A stretch of DNA of 64,000 bases from Cryptosporangium aurantiacum (GTDB lineage: Bacteria; Actinomycetota; Actinomycetes; Mycobacteriales; Cryptosporangiaceae): contig NZ_FRCS01000012.1 in NCBI RefSeq assembly GCF_900143005.1, positions 62,001-126,000 on the forward strand, in the 5' to 3' direction. The notes under the pieces were generated by a model, which was given only the letters and a program-made list of their open reading frames with translations, was not told the origin of the DNA and made no database searches. The first letter of the stretch is position 1, and each line of letters begins with the position of its first letter. This document shows, piece by piece, positions 1 through 10,121 of this stretch. The position numbers were made by a program, and so were the translations under genes.

Positions 1-1
1 G

Positions 2-625
2 CTGGCGATGTTCGTGCTGCTGTTCCTGATGACCGGGTCGGTGATCGTGCCGATCAAGGCCCTGCTGATGAACCTGGTCTCGATGGGTGCCACGTTCGGC
101 GCGATGATCGCGGCGTTCCAGTGGGGCTGGGGCGCCAACCCGCTGGACCTGCTGGTCAACCCCGGCCTCGATCCGGGCGTCCTGATCGTGATCTTCGTGT
201 TCGCGTTCGGGCTGTCGATGGACTACGAGACGTTCCTGCTGGCCCGGGTCAAGGAGGAGTACGACTCCGGGAAGTCCAACGACGCGGCGGTCCGGGCCGG
301 TCTGCAGCGGACCGGCGGGATCATCACCTCGGCGGCGATCGCGATGGTCATCGTGTTCTCCTGCTTCGTGCTCGGTGACATCGGCACCGTCGAGCAGATC
401 GGCGTCGGCCTGGTGGTCGCGGTGCTGGTCGACGCGACGATCGTCCGCTGCCTCCTGGTGCCGGCCACGATGACGCTGCTCGGCCGCGCGAACTGGTGGG
501 CACCGCGTCCGCTGAAGAAGGTGTACGACCGGTTCGGCCTGAAGGAGACCGTGTCCGCGCCGCCGGTGGGACCCGAGTCCACTCGGGAGCCGGCCGTCCT
601 CAGTGGGGCATCCGCCCGCGACTGA
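2..625 (+). CDS. MMPL family transporter, C-terminal part (cut by window start)
   Basis: This is the C-terminal ~207 residues of an RND-type MMPL membrane transporter. The frame is open at the window edge, so the start lies outside. It holds several hydrophobic helices and the family hallmark FGLSMDYE about 70 residues into the fragment, followed by a conserved cytoplasmic loop (FLLARVKEEYDSGKS). A last helix pair ends near 'DATIVRCLLVPATMTLLG', then a polar tail of ~50 residues. MMPL proteins export lipids or drugs using proton motive force; the substrate cannot be told from this part. A strong hairpin terminator follows the stop. The family call is firm; the function is open. Confidence 0.9.
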   Translation: MAMFVLLFLMTGSVIVPIKALLMNLVSMGATFGAMIAAFQWGWGANPLDLLVNPGLDPGVLIVIFVFAFGLSMDYETFLLARVKEEYDSGKSNDAAVRAGLQRTGGIITSAAIAMVIVFSCFVLGDIGTVEQIGVGLVVAVLVDATIVRCLLVPATMTLLGRANWWAPRPLKKVYDRFGLKETVSAPPVGPESTREPAVLSGASARD

Positions 626-640
626 CCGAACCCCGTTCGC

Positions 641-676
641 GAAGACCTACCTCGGTGCGAACCGAGGTAGGTCTTC
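641..676 (+). terminator. Hairpin terminator after the MMPL gene
   Basis: Perfect inverted repeat: GAAGACCTACCTCGG (641-655), loop TGCGAA, then CCGAGGTAGGTCTTC (662-676). The 15-bp stem starts 16 nt after the transporter stop and is followed by a weakly T-containing stretch. It separates the transporter from the next gene on the same strand. Confidence 0.85.
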
Positions 677-742
677 ACATTTACCCGTCAGTCGACGCGG
701 AAGTACTGCAACGGGAGTCCCACCCAGGGCAGGATGTGCCGG

Positions 743-1459
743 GTGACAACGTCGACGTACGACCTTCCCGCCGCCGTCGCGAACGTCCCGCTGGCGCAGG
801 AGCGGTTCGCCGGTACGCTCGCCACGCTCACCGACTCCGACCTCCGTGAGCCCTCGGTTCTCCCCGGCTGGACACGCGGGCACGTGATCGCGCACGTGGC
901 GCGGGGCGCCGAGGCGATGGTGCGGCTGATCGACGGAGTGCTCACCCAGCGCCCGGCCGAGGCTTATCCCGGTGGTCCGGCGGTGCGCGACGCGGAGATC
1001 GAGCTCGGCGCGCAGAGCGGCGCGAACGAGCTGATGGACGAGGTCTACGAGACGAACCTCAAGATCGTGTACGCGTTCGCGCGGATGACCGCGCCGACCT
1101 GGGGACGGCAGGTGCAGTTCCCGACCGGCGCGTACCCGGCGAACCGGTGCGCGTGGTCGCGGTGGCGCGAGGTCGAGATCCACCACGTCGACCTGGGGCT
1201 CGACGTCTACACGATCGAGTCGTGGCCGGACGAGTTCGTCGCGTGCCACCTGCCGCACGAGCTGGCGAAGCTACCCGGCCGGCTGCCGCCGGGCACGGCC
1301 GTGCAGGTGGGGCCGAGCCGATTCGGCACCGGGGAGGTCGTCGCGACGATCGACGGACCGGACTCCGCGGTCCTGGCCTGGGTGCTCGGCCGGGTCGGCC
1401 TCGCTGCCCCGGCCCTCGCCACCACCGGAAACCTTCCCGAGCTCCCCCCGTGGAGCTAG
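743..1459 (+). CDS. Maleylpyruvate isomerase family mycothiol-dependent protein
   Basis: A 238-residue protein with the N-terminal DinB-like four-helix domain of mycothiol-dependent maleylpyruvate isomerases. Visible metal-site elements are GWTRGHVIAHVA (His47, His51) and the REVEIHHVDLGL segment (Glu143, His147), matching the family's His...Glu-xxx-His pattern. A smaller C-terminal domain follows (IDGPDSAVLAWVLGR). Family members use mycothiol as cofactor for isomerisation or detoxification; the true substrate is unknown, since most actinobacterial paralogues are not maleylpyruvate isomerases. I chose GTG 743 because family proteins commonly begin VTTSTYDLP. ATG 734, with AGGG 4 nt upstream, is an alternative. 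Confidence 0.85.
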   Translation: MTTSTYDLPAAVANVPLAQERFAGTLATLTDSDLREPSVLPGWTRGHVIAHVARGAEAMVRLIDGVLTQRPAEAYPGGPAVRDAEIELGAQSGANELMDEVYETNLKIVYAFARMTAPTWGRQVQFPTGAYPANRCAWSRWREVEIHHVDLGLDVYTIESWPDEFVACHLPHELAKLPGRLPPGTAVQVGPSRFGTGEVVATIDGPDSAVLAWVLGRVGLAAPALATTGNLPELPPWS

Positions 1460-1464
1460 TGGAG

Positions 1465-2625
1465 TCAGCCCTTCGGGAGTGGTGACCAGGTCTTCGCGTC
1501 GGCGGAGACCCAGCTGCCACCGGGGCCGTGGACGAGGATCTGGGGGCCGAGGTCGTAGACCGCGCCCTTGACGTCGTTCACCGGCGTGACCTGGCCGCTC
1601 GGCGAGATCACCGCGACCCGCCCGTCAGAGGAGATCACCGCGTCACCCGCGTCGGTGACGCCGATGCCGCTCCCGGTGTTGAGCCGGTACTCCTCGGGGA
1701 GCTTCACGCTGTCGAACGAGGCGCCGGCCGTCTGGCTGTAGAGCAGCGACTGCCGCAGCTTCCGGGCGGGCGCACCGGGCGCCGTCCCGCCGGTGCCGCC
1801 CCCGCTGTCCTCGGACAGCGAGAGCACCCAGGCCAGCTCACCGGTCCCGACGATGTCGACGTTCGACGAGGCCGGCGCGGGCACCCGGTTGGTCGTCCAC
1901 TCGGTGCCGTTCGAACGGCTCACCGCGAGCAGGACTCGCCCGACGCCGTCCCGGCCCTGGACCCAGATCGAACCGTCGGCCACCCGGGTCGCTCGAACCG
2001 TCTCGGTGAGCTCCGCCGGTGGGGGTCCGAACGACGCCGACGCCCCGCTGGGCAGGATCACCCGGAGGAACGGCTCGGCGCAGTCGACGCTCTGGGAGCA
2101 CCAGCCGACCAGCGCACCGTTGCTCGGCACCTTGTCGGTCACGCCGAGCGGCGCGGCGTTGTGGGCCGGCCACGTCTTACCACCGTCGGCGGTGTGCCGG
2201 GCCGGACGATCGGCGCCGACCTGGATCTCGGTGACGACCTGGCCGCCCGGCAGCACCGCCGCGTGCGCGTCGTCGAGCGGCGCGCTGGTCACCGGGGCGC
2301 CGGGGATCGCGGACACCGACCAGGTCGCGCCACCGTCTTCGGTGCGCACCAGCTGGTAGGTACAGCTGTCGGCGGCGCAGCGAGCGCGCACCAGAGCGCC
2401 ACGCTCGGCGTCGGAGAAGCGGCCGCCGATCGGGGCGTCGTTATACGCGTCGAGGCTGGAGGTCAGCGTGTCGTCGCTCGTCGGCCCGGCAGTGCTCTGG
2501 TTCTGATCGCCCGCGGTTCCGTCACCGCAGGCGGCCAGTACGAGCGCGGCAGCGGCGAGGAGGGGAACCAACGCGCGGCGCGCTCGTCCCGTGGGTGGAT
2601 CGGCTGGACGGCTGGTCCCCGTCAC
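1465..2625 (-). CDS. Secreted lipoprotein with BNR/beta-propeller-like repeats
   Basis: A 386-residue predicted lipoprotein. Its signal peptide has twin Arg residues (GRARRALVPLLAAAALVLAAC) and a lipobox with lipidated Cys33. After a Ser/Thr-rich linker the chain shows repeated 'DGGATWSV', 'DGGKTWPA' and 'DAKTWSP' segments. These Asp-box/sialidase-type turns suggest a beta-propeller resembling BNR or Ycf48-like folds. No catalytic set is visible, so it may be a binding or scaffold protein on the outer membrane face. Start GTG 2625 is preceded by GGAGGG with 9-nt spacing; TTG 2646 is possible upstream. It converges on the isomerase-like gene with only 5 bp between the stops. Confidence 0.75.
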   Translation of the reverse strand: MTGTSRPADPPTGRARRALVPLLAAAALVLAACGDGTAGDQNQSTAGPTSDDTLTSSLDAYNDAPIGGRFSDAERGALVRARCAADSCTYQLVRTEDGGATWSVSAIPGAPVTSAPLDDAHAAVLPGGQVVTEIQVGADRPARHTADGGKTWPAHNAAPLGVTDKVPSNGALVGWCSQSVDCAEPFLRVILPSGASASFGPPPAELTETVRATRVADGSIWVQGRDGVGRVLLAVSRSNGTEWTTNRVPAPASSNVDIVGTGELAWVLSLSEDSGGGTGGTAPGAPARKLRQSLLYSQTAGASFDSVKLPEEYRLNTGSGIGVTDAGDAVISSDGRVAVISPSGQVTPVNDVKGAVYDLGPQILVHGPGGSWVSADAKTWSPLPKG

Positions 2626-2722
2626 TGTTCGTATCCCTCCGGTCAACTACTGGCACGGAGGCCTCGGGAGCACCGCGCCGCGTTGCCACTCTAGAGAGGC
2701 AAGGTCGACCTGCGGAGGCTTT

Positions 2723-3610
2723 TCAACTCGCGAGATCAACCTCATCCCAGCGCGGCGGCGCTGGGTGATAGGGACCGCGGAACGTAACGGCCCATTCAAG
2801 TGCCCACCGTCTCTGGCCGATCACGTACGGTAGCGTCACGCCAGGCGGAGGCTCGTCGTTCATCAGCGCCTGCACGTGCCCCCAGTCGAGGCAGTAGTGC
2901 AGGTCGAGCAGCGCGGCGACCTCGGCGGCCGGGCGCGGACGCACACCGGCTCGCTGCTGCCAGGCCACGAACGACTCACCGACGCCGATATCGGGCAGCC
3001 ACGCCGCCAGCCCCTCACCGCAGTAGCGTCCCGGGTCGAGGTCCTCGCCGACGCCGAGCACCCAGGCGAACGCCCAGAGCGCCTCGACGTGCAGCCCGTA
3101 GAGGTCACCCGAACCTTTCCGCTCGGACAGGAACTCCCACTCCGGCTCGGTGACCGCGTCCACCAGACCGTTGCGTTCGAGCCAGCCGCAGGTCAGCTCC
3201 GGCGGTGCACCGAACACGCCGGCCAGCACCGCGTTGAGCACGGCGCAGCGCGCGAGGATCTCCGGCGTCGGGCGCAGCGCCACGGTGTCACCCGGCTCCC
3301 AGACCAGCGGGTAGCCGTCCGGCGGCGGTGGGAACCCCAGCTCGACGAGGTCGGCCAGCGTCGCGTTCCGGATCATCACCGGGTCCGGCGCGGGAGTCTG
3401 GCCCTCCGGAGCCGGTTCCGGGTCAGCTCCGGCACGCCGCTTCGGGGCGGCCCGGCCGGAGCCCTCCCCCTGCTTCAGCGGCGCTGCGACGCTCGGCCGC
3501 GGTGCGCTCGGCGACGCGCTGCCCCGAGCCGGTGCGGCGCCGGGGGCCGTCGGGAGCACCGCGTCCGGTACGGCGACCCGACCGACGTCGAGGTCGGGTT
3601 CGTTCGCCAT
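2723..3610 (-). CDS. DUF4272 domain-containing protein
   Basis: A 295-residue cytoplasmic protein. Residues ~1-85 are a Pro/Ala/Gly-rich, probably disordered leader. The rest fits the DUF4272 pattern: 'EALWAFAWVLG' (Trp-rich helix), 'LDLHYCLDWGHVQAL' and 'VIGQRRWALEWAV' before a final 'RWDEVDL'. DUF4272 has no established function. The ATG at 3610 starts MANEPDLDV; a start nearer MIRNATLADL would remove the disordered part. It lies between the lipoprotein and thymidine phosphorylase on the same strand, ~40 bp from the latter's stop, and need not belong to that operon. Confidence 0.75.
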   Translation of the reverse strand: MANEPDLDVGRVAVPDAVLPTAPGAAPARGSASPSAPRPSVAAPLKQGEGSGRAAPKRRAGADPEPAPEGQTPAPDPVMIRNATLADLVELGFPPPPDGYPLVWEPGDTVALRPTPEILARCAVLNAVLAGVFGAPPELTCGWLERNGLVDAVTEPEWEFLSERKGSGDLYGLHVEALWAFAWVLGVGEDLDPGRYCGEGLAAWLPDIGVGESFVAWQQRAGVRPRPAAEVAALLDLHYCLDWGHVQALMNDEPPPGVTLPYVIGQRRWALEWAVTFRGPYHPAPPRWDEVDLAS

Positions 3611-3650
3611 CGTCAGCCCCGTCCGGGACAGCGCGGACTACATAGCACGG

Positions 3651-4934
<1,284 letters not shown>

Positions 4935-5031
4935 CACATGCCTCCGCTCAGACCCACCCGGCCCACGATCGTACGCGGGCGCGGCTGCCGGGGCTCCGTC
5001 CCAGCAGGCGCGCGCCACGCGTGCACGTCGT

Positions 5032-5424
5032 TTACCTGGTCAGGAGGTCGTCCGGACCGAAAGCGTCGGGCAGCACCTCGCGCATCGGCCGGACGCCGGA
5101 GACCGTGTCGAGCAAGCACTCGGGGCCGCCGTGCTCCCAGAGCAGCTGCCGGCAGCGTCCGCACGGCATCAGCCGGTTCCCGGACCGGTCGACGCACGCG
5201 ACGGCCACCAGGCGGCCCCCGCCGGAGGCCGCCAGCGCCGACACCATCCCGCACTCCGCGCACAGCCCGAGCCCGTAGGACGCGTTCTCCACGTTGCAGC
5301 CGACGACGATGCGTCCGTCGTCCACCAGACCGGCGACGCCGACCGGGAACTTCGAGTACGGCGCGTAGGCCTTCTCCATCGCCGCGGTCGCCGCACTGCG
5401 CAGCGCGTCCCAGTCCGGGTTCAC
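5032..5424 (-). CDS. cdd: Cytidine deaminase
   Basis: A 130-residue zinc-dependent homotetrameric-type cytidine deaminase, converting (deoxy)cytidine to (deoxy)uridine. Zinc ligands are Cys55 (CAEC) and Cys88/Cys91 (PCGRC); Glu57 is the proton shuttle. 'NVENASYG' is the usual substrate-binding loop. The length is normal for the short class. GTG 5424 overlaps the stop of the upstream permease gene by 4 bp (GTGA), so translation is probably coupled. With the transporter and deoA it forms a scavenging route: import, deaminate, then phosphorolyse. Confidence 0.97.
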   Translation of the reverse strand: MNPDWDALRSAATAAMEKAYAPYSKFPVGVAGLVDDGRIVVGCNVENASYGLGLCAECGMVSALAASGGGRLVAVACVDRSGNRLMPCGRCRQLLWEHGGPECLLDTVSGVRPMREVLPDAFGPDDLLTR

Positions 5425-6884
5425 GAACCCTCACCTCTTCGGTACGGGAGACCGTCGGCGGCGGGCATGCGCAGGCGTTGGGTCGCGAACGCGAGCACCA
5501 GCAGCGTGGCGATGTTGGGTGTGACGCCGACGAATTGGTTCGGCACTTCGAAGCCGGTCAACGTCAGTACGCCCAGTACCACCGCCGCCGGTAGATAGAG
5601 CGTCAGCGCACCGGCCTCGGTCCGTTGCCCCAGCCTGACACCCACGTATCCGATCCCGGCTGCGATCAGCAGCCCCAGCGTGACGATGCCGGTGGTGCCC
5701 CACCCGTCGGCCGCCGAGACGCCCAGCGCGACGAACCCGGCGAACGCACCGACCGCGACCAGCCAGACCAGGCTCGGGCCGAGGCGCCGGGCGAGCCCGC
5801 TCGGCCCGTCGGTCTGGTAGATCCGCCACATCTGCCGGATCGCCAGGTAGATCAGCGCGACCGCGGCGAACGCCAGCAGCGCGGGCACCGACGAGGAGTC
5901 CGACCGCAGACGCAGCGCGTCGGTGTAACCGAACAGCAGCGCGCCCGCGGCGGTGCCGAGCGGCGTCCAGTTACCGAAGATCATCGCGGCGAGGCCGATG
6001 AAGCCTCGGCCGCCGGTCTGGCCCTCCAGGTAGGTGCCGCTGGAGACCGTCACCAGGTAGACGCCGCCGAGCCCGGCGAGCGCGCCGGAGATGACGACCG
6101 CGAGGAACTTCGTCCGGTAGACGTTGACGCCCAGCGTCTCCGCCGCTGTCGGGTTCTCACCGCAGGAACGCAGCCGCAGACCGAACCCGGTCCGCCACAG
6201 GATCAGCCAGCTCAGCGGCACCAGCGCGATCGCCAACACGGTCAGCGGCGAGAGCCCGACGAAGATGCCGCGCAGGATGCCCGCGACGTCGGAGAGCACC
6301 ACCCAGTGCTTCGCTTCCAGATCCCCGAGCGGACCGTCGATCCCCGGGATCGACCAGGTGCCCATGTCCGGGATCGGCGGCGACTGCCGCTCGCTGGCGG
6401 ATTCCTTGCCCTCGAAGAACACCTTGCCGAGCACGCCGCCGACGCCCAGCGCGAGGATGTTGATCGCCACGCCGGAGACGATCTGGTCGACCGCGAACAC
6501 GACCGTGGCGATCGCGTGCAGCGCTCCGACGCAGGCCCCGGCGAACAGGCCGACGACGACGCCGCTCCACGGACCCCACTGGTAGCCTGCCCAGGCGCCG
6601 AACAGCGTGCCGACGATGAGCATGCCTTCCAGGCCGATGTTCGTGACACCGGCCCGCTCGGTCCAGACACCGCCCAGACCGGCGAGTCCGATCGGCACCG
6701 CGAGCTGCAGGGCTGCGCGGATGGCGCCGGCCGAGGTCAGGTCGTCGGCGCCGAGCAGCGCCCGCACGGCGAAGAACGCGAGCAGGACCGCGATCAGGAT
6801 CCAGTAGAGGCGGGTCCGGCTCACCCTGGGCGCACTCGCCGGGCTGGCGGGCGCCGGAGCGGTTCCCGCGTCGATGAGGCTCAT
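5421..6884 (-). CDS. Nucleoside ABC transporter permease (second subunit)
   Basis: A 487-residue polytopic membrane protein of the BPD_transp_2 family, the NupQ/YufQ type paired with BMP-family binding proteins. Characteristic pieces are 'TERAGVTNIGLEGMLIVGTLFG' near residues 75-95 and 'GLRLRSCGENPTAAETLGVNV', the cytoplasmic EAA-like loop that docks on the ATPase. It then has 'GGRGFIGLAAMIFGNW', typical of these permeases. The chain is longer than the ~320-residue norm because about four extra helices follow the core (from ~residue 375). ATGA overlaps join it to the permease gene upstream and cdd downstream. Substrate, a purine or pyrimidine nucleoside, is inferred from context. Confidence 0.92.
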   Translation of the reverse strand: MSLIDAGTAPAPASPASAPRVSRTRLYWILIAVLLAFFAVRALLGADDLTSAGAIRAALQLAVPIGLAGLGGVWTERAGVTNIGLEGMLIVGTLFGAWAGYQWGPWSGVVVGLFAGACVGALHAIATVVFAVDQIVSGVAINILALGVGGVLGKVFFEGKESASERQSPPIPDMGTWSIPGIDGPLGDLEAKHWVVLSDVAGILRGIFVGLSPLTVLAIALVPLSWLILWRTGFGLRLRSCGENPTAAETLGVNVYRTKFLAVVISGALAGLGGVYLVTVSSGTYLEGQTGGRGFIGLAAMIFGNWTPLGTAAGALLFGYTDALRLRSDSSSVPALLAFAAVALIYLAIRQMWRIYQTDGPSGLARRLGPSLVWLVAVGAFAGFVALGVSAADGWGTTGIVTLGLLIAAGIGYVGVRLGQRTEAGALTLYLPAAVVLGVLTLTGFEVPNQFVGVTPNIATLLVLAFATQRLRMPAADGLPYRRGEGS

Positions 6885-8314
6885 CGCCCCTCCTCCCGCT
6901 CGCTGCCCTCGTCACCCTCACGCTTCGCGCCCGGCGGTTTCCCGGTGCTCGCACCGTCGTCACCTGCGGCGGGCCGGTCGGGTTTCCCGCCGTCGCCGCC
7001 TGCCGGCGACACGCTGTCGCCGTCGGGCGTTCCCGGCGGGCCGCCGGTGCCTGCGGCGGCACGCGGGCTCGCGTCCGCCGCGGTGTTCGTCGTGGCCGCA
7101 CCGACGCCGGCGGGAACCGGCTCCTCGGCGGAGAGGTCGTGGCCGGATGCGAGCTCGCTCGCCACCTGCCGCGCCTCCGCGGCCTTCGTCCACCGGTTCA
7201 CGACGACGTATGCGATGACGACGCAGAACACGATCAGCGCCTGAATGATGTACGCGACCTTGTCGGACGTGTCGTTCGGCGGGTCGAGGATCGCGAGCGA
7301 CCGCGTGGTCACGTCGACCCAGCCCCAGAGCAGCGCGGCCAGCCCCATCCCGATCGGATTGTTCCGGCCGAGCAACGCCACCGCGATCCCGGTGAAGCCG
7401 ATGCCGCTGGGGAAGTTCAGCGAGTAGTTGTGCCCGCGTCCCTCGAGTAGCTCCGGCATACCGATCAGGCCGGCGACCGCACCGGACAGCAGCATGCTGA
7501 TCAGAATCATCCGCTTCACGCTCACGCCGCTGGCCACGGCTGCGGTCGGCGACGACCCGGTCGCGCGCAGGTCGAACCCGAAGCGAGTGCGGTCGACCAG
7601 GATCGCGTACAGGATCCCCAGGATGATCGCGACGATCAGGAACCCGTAGACCTCCTTGGAGGCGGCCAGCTTCGGGTTCTTCACCGTGTCGGTGTCGAGC
7701 AGCCCGGAGCTGCTCAGCGCCTCGATGATCGGGCGGGCGATCGGGTCGAGCGACGGGAACCAGCCCGACTCCGGGATCGGCTTGGTGCTGACCTCGTTGC
7801 CGCTTTCGGACAGCACGCCGAGGATGCCGTCCCGCAACAGGAACGCGATCACCGCGGTGGCGATCGCGTTCAACATGATCGTCGAGAGCACTTCGCTGAC
7901 GCCACGCGTCACCTTGAGGATCGCGGCGATCCCGGCCCAGGCCGCGCCGACCGCCATCGCGACGACCAGGACCACCAGGATGTGCAGCGGACCGGGCAGC
8001 ACGACCGCCCCACCGACCGCGGCGGCGAGGAACGCCGCGAGGCGGTACTGGCCGTCGACGCCGATGTTGAACAGGTTCATCCGGAACCCGATCGCGACCG
8101 CGAGCGCCGCGATGTAGAGGAACGTGGCCCGGTTGACGATGTCGACGATGTTCGCGGGCCGCTTGCCCGACTGGACCATCGCGTCCAGAACAACGCCGGG
8201 GTCCTTGCCGAGCGCGAGCAGCAACACGGTGACCAGCAGCGAGGCCATCACCAGCGCGAGAACCGGCGCGGCCAGCATCAGCCCGACGCGGCGGAGGCGG
8301 AGTTGCAGGGTCAT
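6881..8314 (-). CDS. Nucleoside ABC transporter permease (first subunit)
   Basis: A 477-residue permease of the NupP/YufP type. The core (to ~residue 395) has about ten hydrophobic helices. It includes 'GFRMNLFNIGVDGQYRLAAF', the counterpart of the NIGxEGQ motif, and 'FDLRATGSSPTAAVASGVSV', the ATPase-coupling loop. The last ~80 residues form a hydrophilic tail rich in Gly, Pro, Ala and acidic residues (GGPPGTPDGDSVSPAGGDGG). No partner or fold is evident for it, and it is absent from most relatives I know. It overlaps its neighbours by 4 bp on both sides, in a tightly coupled operon. Confidence 0.92.
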   Translation of the reverse strand: MTLQLRLRRVGLMLAAPVLALVMASLLVTVLLLALGKDPGVVLDAMVQSGKRPANIVDIVNRATFLYIAALAVAIGFRMNLFNIGVDGQYRLAAFLAAAVGGAVVLPGPLHILVVLVVAMAVGAAWAGIAAILKVTRGVSEVLSTIMLNAIATAVIAFLLRDGILGVLSESGNEVSTKPIPESGWFPSLDPIARPIIEALSSSGLLDTDTVKNPKLAASKEVYGFLIVAIILGILYAILVDRTRFGFDLRATGSSPTAAVASGVSVKRMILISMLLSGAVAGLIGMPELLEGRGHNYSLNFPSGIGFTGIAVALLGRNNPIGMGLAALLWGWVDVTTRSLAILDPPNDTSDKVAYIIQALIVFCVVIAYVVVNRWTKAAEARQVASELASGHDLSAEEPVPAGVGAATTNTAADASPRAAAGTGGPPGTPDGDSVSPAGGDGGKPDRPAAGDDGASTGKPPGAKREGDEGSEREEGR

Positions 8315-9891
8315 GCCGCTTCCCCCGCTCCGGTCATCGCGGCGCCGAGTTCCTCGGGGGTGACGCTGTGGGGGTCGACCTGGGCCACGATGCGGCCGCG
8401 CAGGATCACGTAGAGGGTGTCGGACATACCGATCAGTTCGTCGAGGTCAGCGGAGATCAGCAGGGTCGCGAGGCCGTCCGCGCGGGCCCGGCGGAGCTCG
8501 TCCCAGATCGCCGCCTGCGCGCCGACGTCGACCCCGCGGGTCGGGTGGGCGGCGATCAACGCCACCGGCTGGTGGCTCATCTCCCGGCCGATGATCAGCT
8601 TCTGCTGATTACCACCGGAGAGCGAGGAGGCGGAGACGTCGACGCTCGGCGTCCGGACGTCGTACTCGCGGACGATGCGCTCGGTGTCCTCCCGCGCGCC
8701 CTTCCGGTTGACGAACGCTCCGCGCACGTTGGGCTTCTGCGTCTGGTGGCCGAGGATGCGGTTCTCCCAGAGCGGCGCATCCAGCAGCAGGCCGTGGCGG
8801 TGCCGGTCCTCCGGGATGTAACCGATGCCCGCCTCGCGGCGCTCGCGGGTGCCCCAGGCGCTGAGGTCCTGGTCGCCGAGGCGCACCAGGCCGGCGGAGG
8901 GCCGCATGCCCATGATCGCCTCGACCAGCTCGGCCTGGCCGTTGCCCTCGACGCCTGCCAGCCCGACGACCTCGCCCGCGTGCAGCGTGAGGTCGACGCC
9001 GTCGACGACCGGGCGGCCGTTCGCGGCCAGCACGGTCAGCTTCTCGACGCTCAGCACGGCCCGGTCGGTGACCGTGGAGCCGCGCAGCTCCGGCTCGGGC
9101 AGCTCGCTGCCGACCATCAGCTGGGCCAGGTCGCGTGCGGTGACCTCGTTCGGATCGACCGTGCGGACGGTGGTGCCGCGGCGGATCACCGTGATCCGGT
9201 CGGCGACCGCGCGCACTTCGTCCAGCTTGTGCGAGATGAACAGGACCGTCAGGCCCTCGGCCTTGAGCTCGCGGAGGTTGCCGAACAGCTCGTCGACCTC
9301 CTGCGGCACCAGGACCGCGGTCGGCTCGTCCAGGATCAGGATCCGGGCGCCCCGGTAGAGCACCTTGAGGATCTCGACGCGCTGCCGGTCGCCGACGCCG
9401 AGCTCCTCCACCAGCGCGTCCGGGTCGACGTCCAGGTGGTAGGCGGTGGCCAGTTCTTTGACCTTCGTGCGGGCGCGCCGACGGTCGAGGAATCCGAACC
9501 GGGTCGGCTCGCTGCCGAGCACGATGTTCTCGAGCACGGTGAGGTTGTCGGCCAGCATGAAGTGCTGGTGCACCATGCCGACGCCTGCCTTGATCGCGTC
9601 GGACGGCGAGGAGAACGTGATCGGCTTGCCGTCGATCAGGATCTCGCCCTCGTCCGGCTTGTGCAGGCCGTAGAGCGTCTTCATCAGCGTCGACTTGCCC
9701 GCGCCGTTCTCGCCGACGATCGCGTGCACCTCACCGCGGTCGGCCGAGAGGTTGACGTCCGAGTTGGCGACGACGCCGGGGAAACGCTTGGTGATCCCAC
9801 GCAGTTCGACGGCGGGAGGCCCGGCAGCGGCTGGGCGGTCGTCGGGGCCGTCGCCGGCGTTCGGGCCGGCGGGGCCGGTCGTCTCGGAGAT
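8311..9891 (-). CDS. Nucleoside ABC transporter ATP-binding protein (two NBDs)
   Basis: A tandem-NBD ATPase of the RbsA/NupO class that powers nucleoside import. NBD1 has Walker A GENGAGKST, Walker B LILDEPTAVL and a weak signature (LGVGDRQRVE). NBD2 has signature LSGGNQQK but a degenerate Walker A (GVEGNGQAEL), as is normal in this family. The start is unclear. No ATG or GTG precedes the conserved 'VELRGITKRFPG' closely. The only good SD (AGGAG, 9898-9902) sits 6 nt before an ATC codon at 9891, giving 526 residues. A GTG at 10020 gives 569 residues but lacks an SD. The call is firm; the start is not. Confidence 0.9.
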   Translation of the reverse strand: MSETTGPAGPNAGDGPDDRPAAAGPPAVELRGITKRFPGVVANSDVNLSADRGEVHAIVGENGAGKSTLMKTLYGLHKPDEGEILIDGKPITFSSPSDAIKAGVGMVHQHFMLADNLTVLENIVLGSEPTRFGFLDRRRARTKVKELATAYHLDVDPDALVEELGVGDRQRVEILKVLYRGARILILDEPTAVLVPQEVDELFGNLRELKAEGLTVLFISHKLDEVRAVADRITVIRRGTTVRTVDPNEVTARDLAQLMVGSELPEPELRGSTVTDRAVLSVEKLTVLAANGRPVVDGVDLTLHAGEVVGLAGVEGNGQAELVEAIMGMRPSAGLVRLGDQDLSAWGTRERREAGIGYIPEDRHRHGLLLDAPLWENRILGHQTQKPNVRGAFVNRKGAREDTERIVREYDVRTPSVDVSASSLSGGNQQKLIIGREMSHQPVALIAAHPTRGVDVGAQAAIWDELRRARADGLATLLISADLDELIGMSDTLYVILRGRIVAQVDPHSVTPEELGAAMTGAGEAA

Positions 9892-10073
9892 GGCCGTCTC
9901 CTCTCCTCGGGCGGTGGGGTCACCGGGGGTTTCGTAGGCGCGTGCGCCGCGTGCGAAAGCTACAACGTGTCGCCGACAGTCCCGAGTGCGCAGTGCACCA
10001 GCGGGATGTGGCCGACGCACGGTCGGCCGCCGGGCGGCTCTCGCTGCCCGACGGCCGACCGCCGCCTAAACGC

Positions 10074-10116
10074 ACCGGCCGGCCCCGTTCCCGAGTGGGG
10101 AGCGGGACCGGCCGGT
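10074..10116 (-). terminator. Strong hairpin between BMP gene and ABC ATPase
   Basis: Two-part inverted repeat: ACCGGCCGG (10074-10082) pairs with CCGGCCGGT (10108-10116), and inside it CCCGTTCCC pairs with GGGAGCGGG with one mismatch. It lies just after the stop of the binding-protein gene in the same transcription direction. It probably ends most transcripts there, leaving the ATPase/permease genes at lower dose. A second hairpin follows (GGTCGGCCG 10021-10029 with CGGCCGACC 10052-10060). Confidence 0.8.
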
Positions 10117-10121
10117 AGGAC

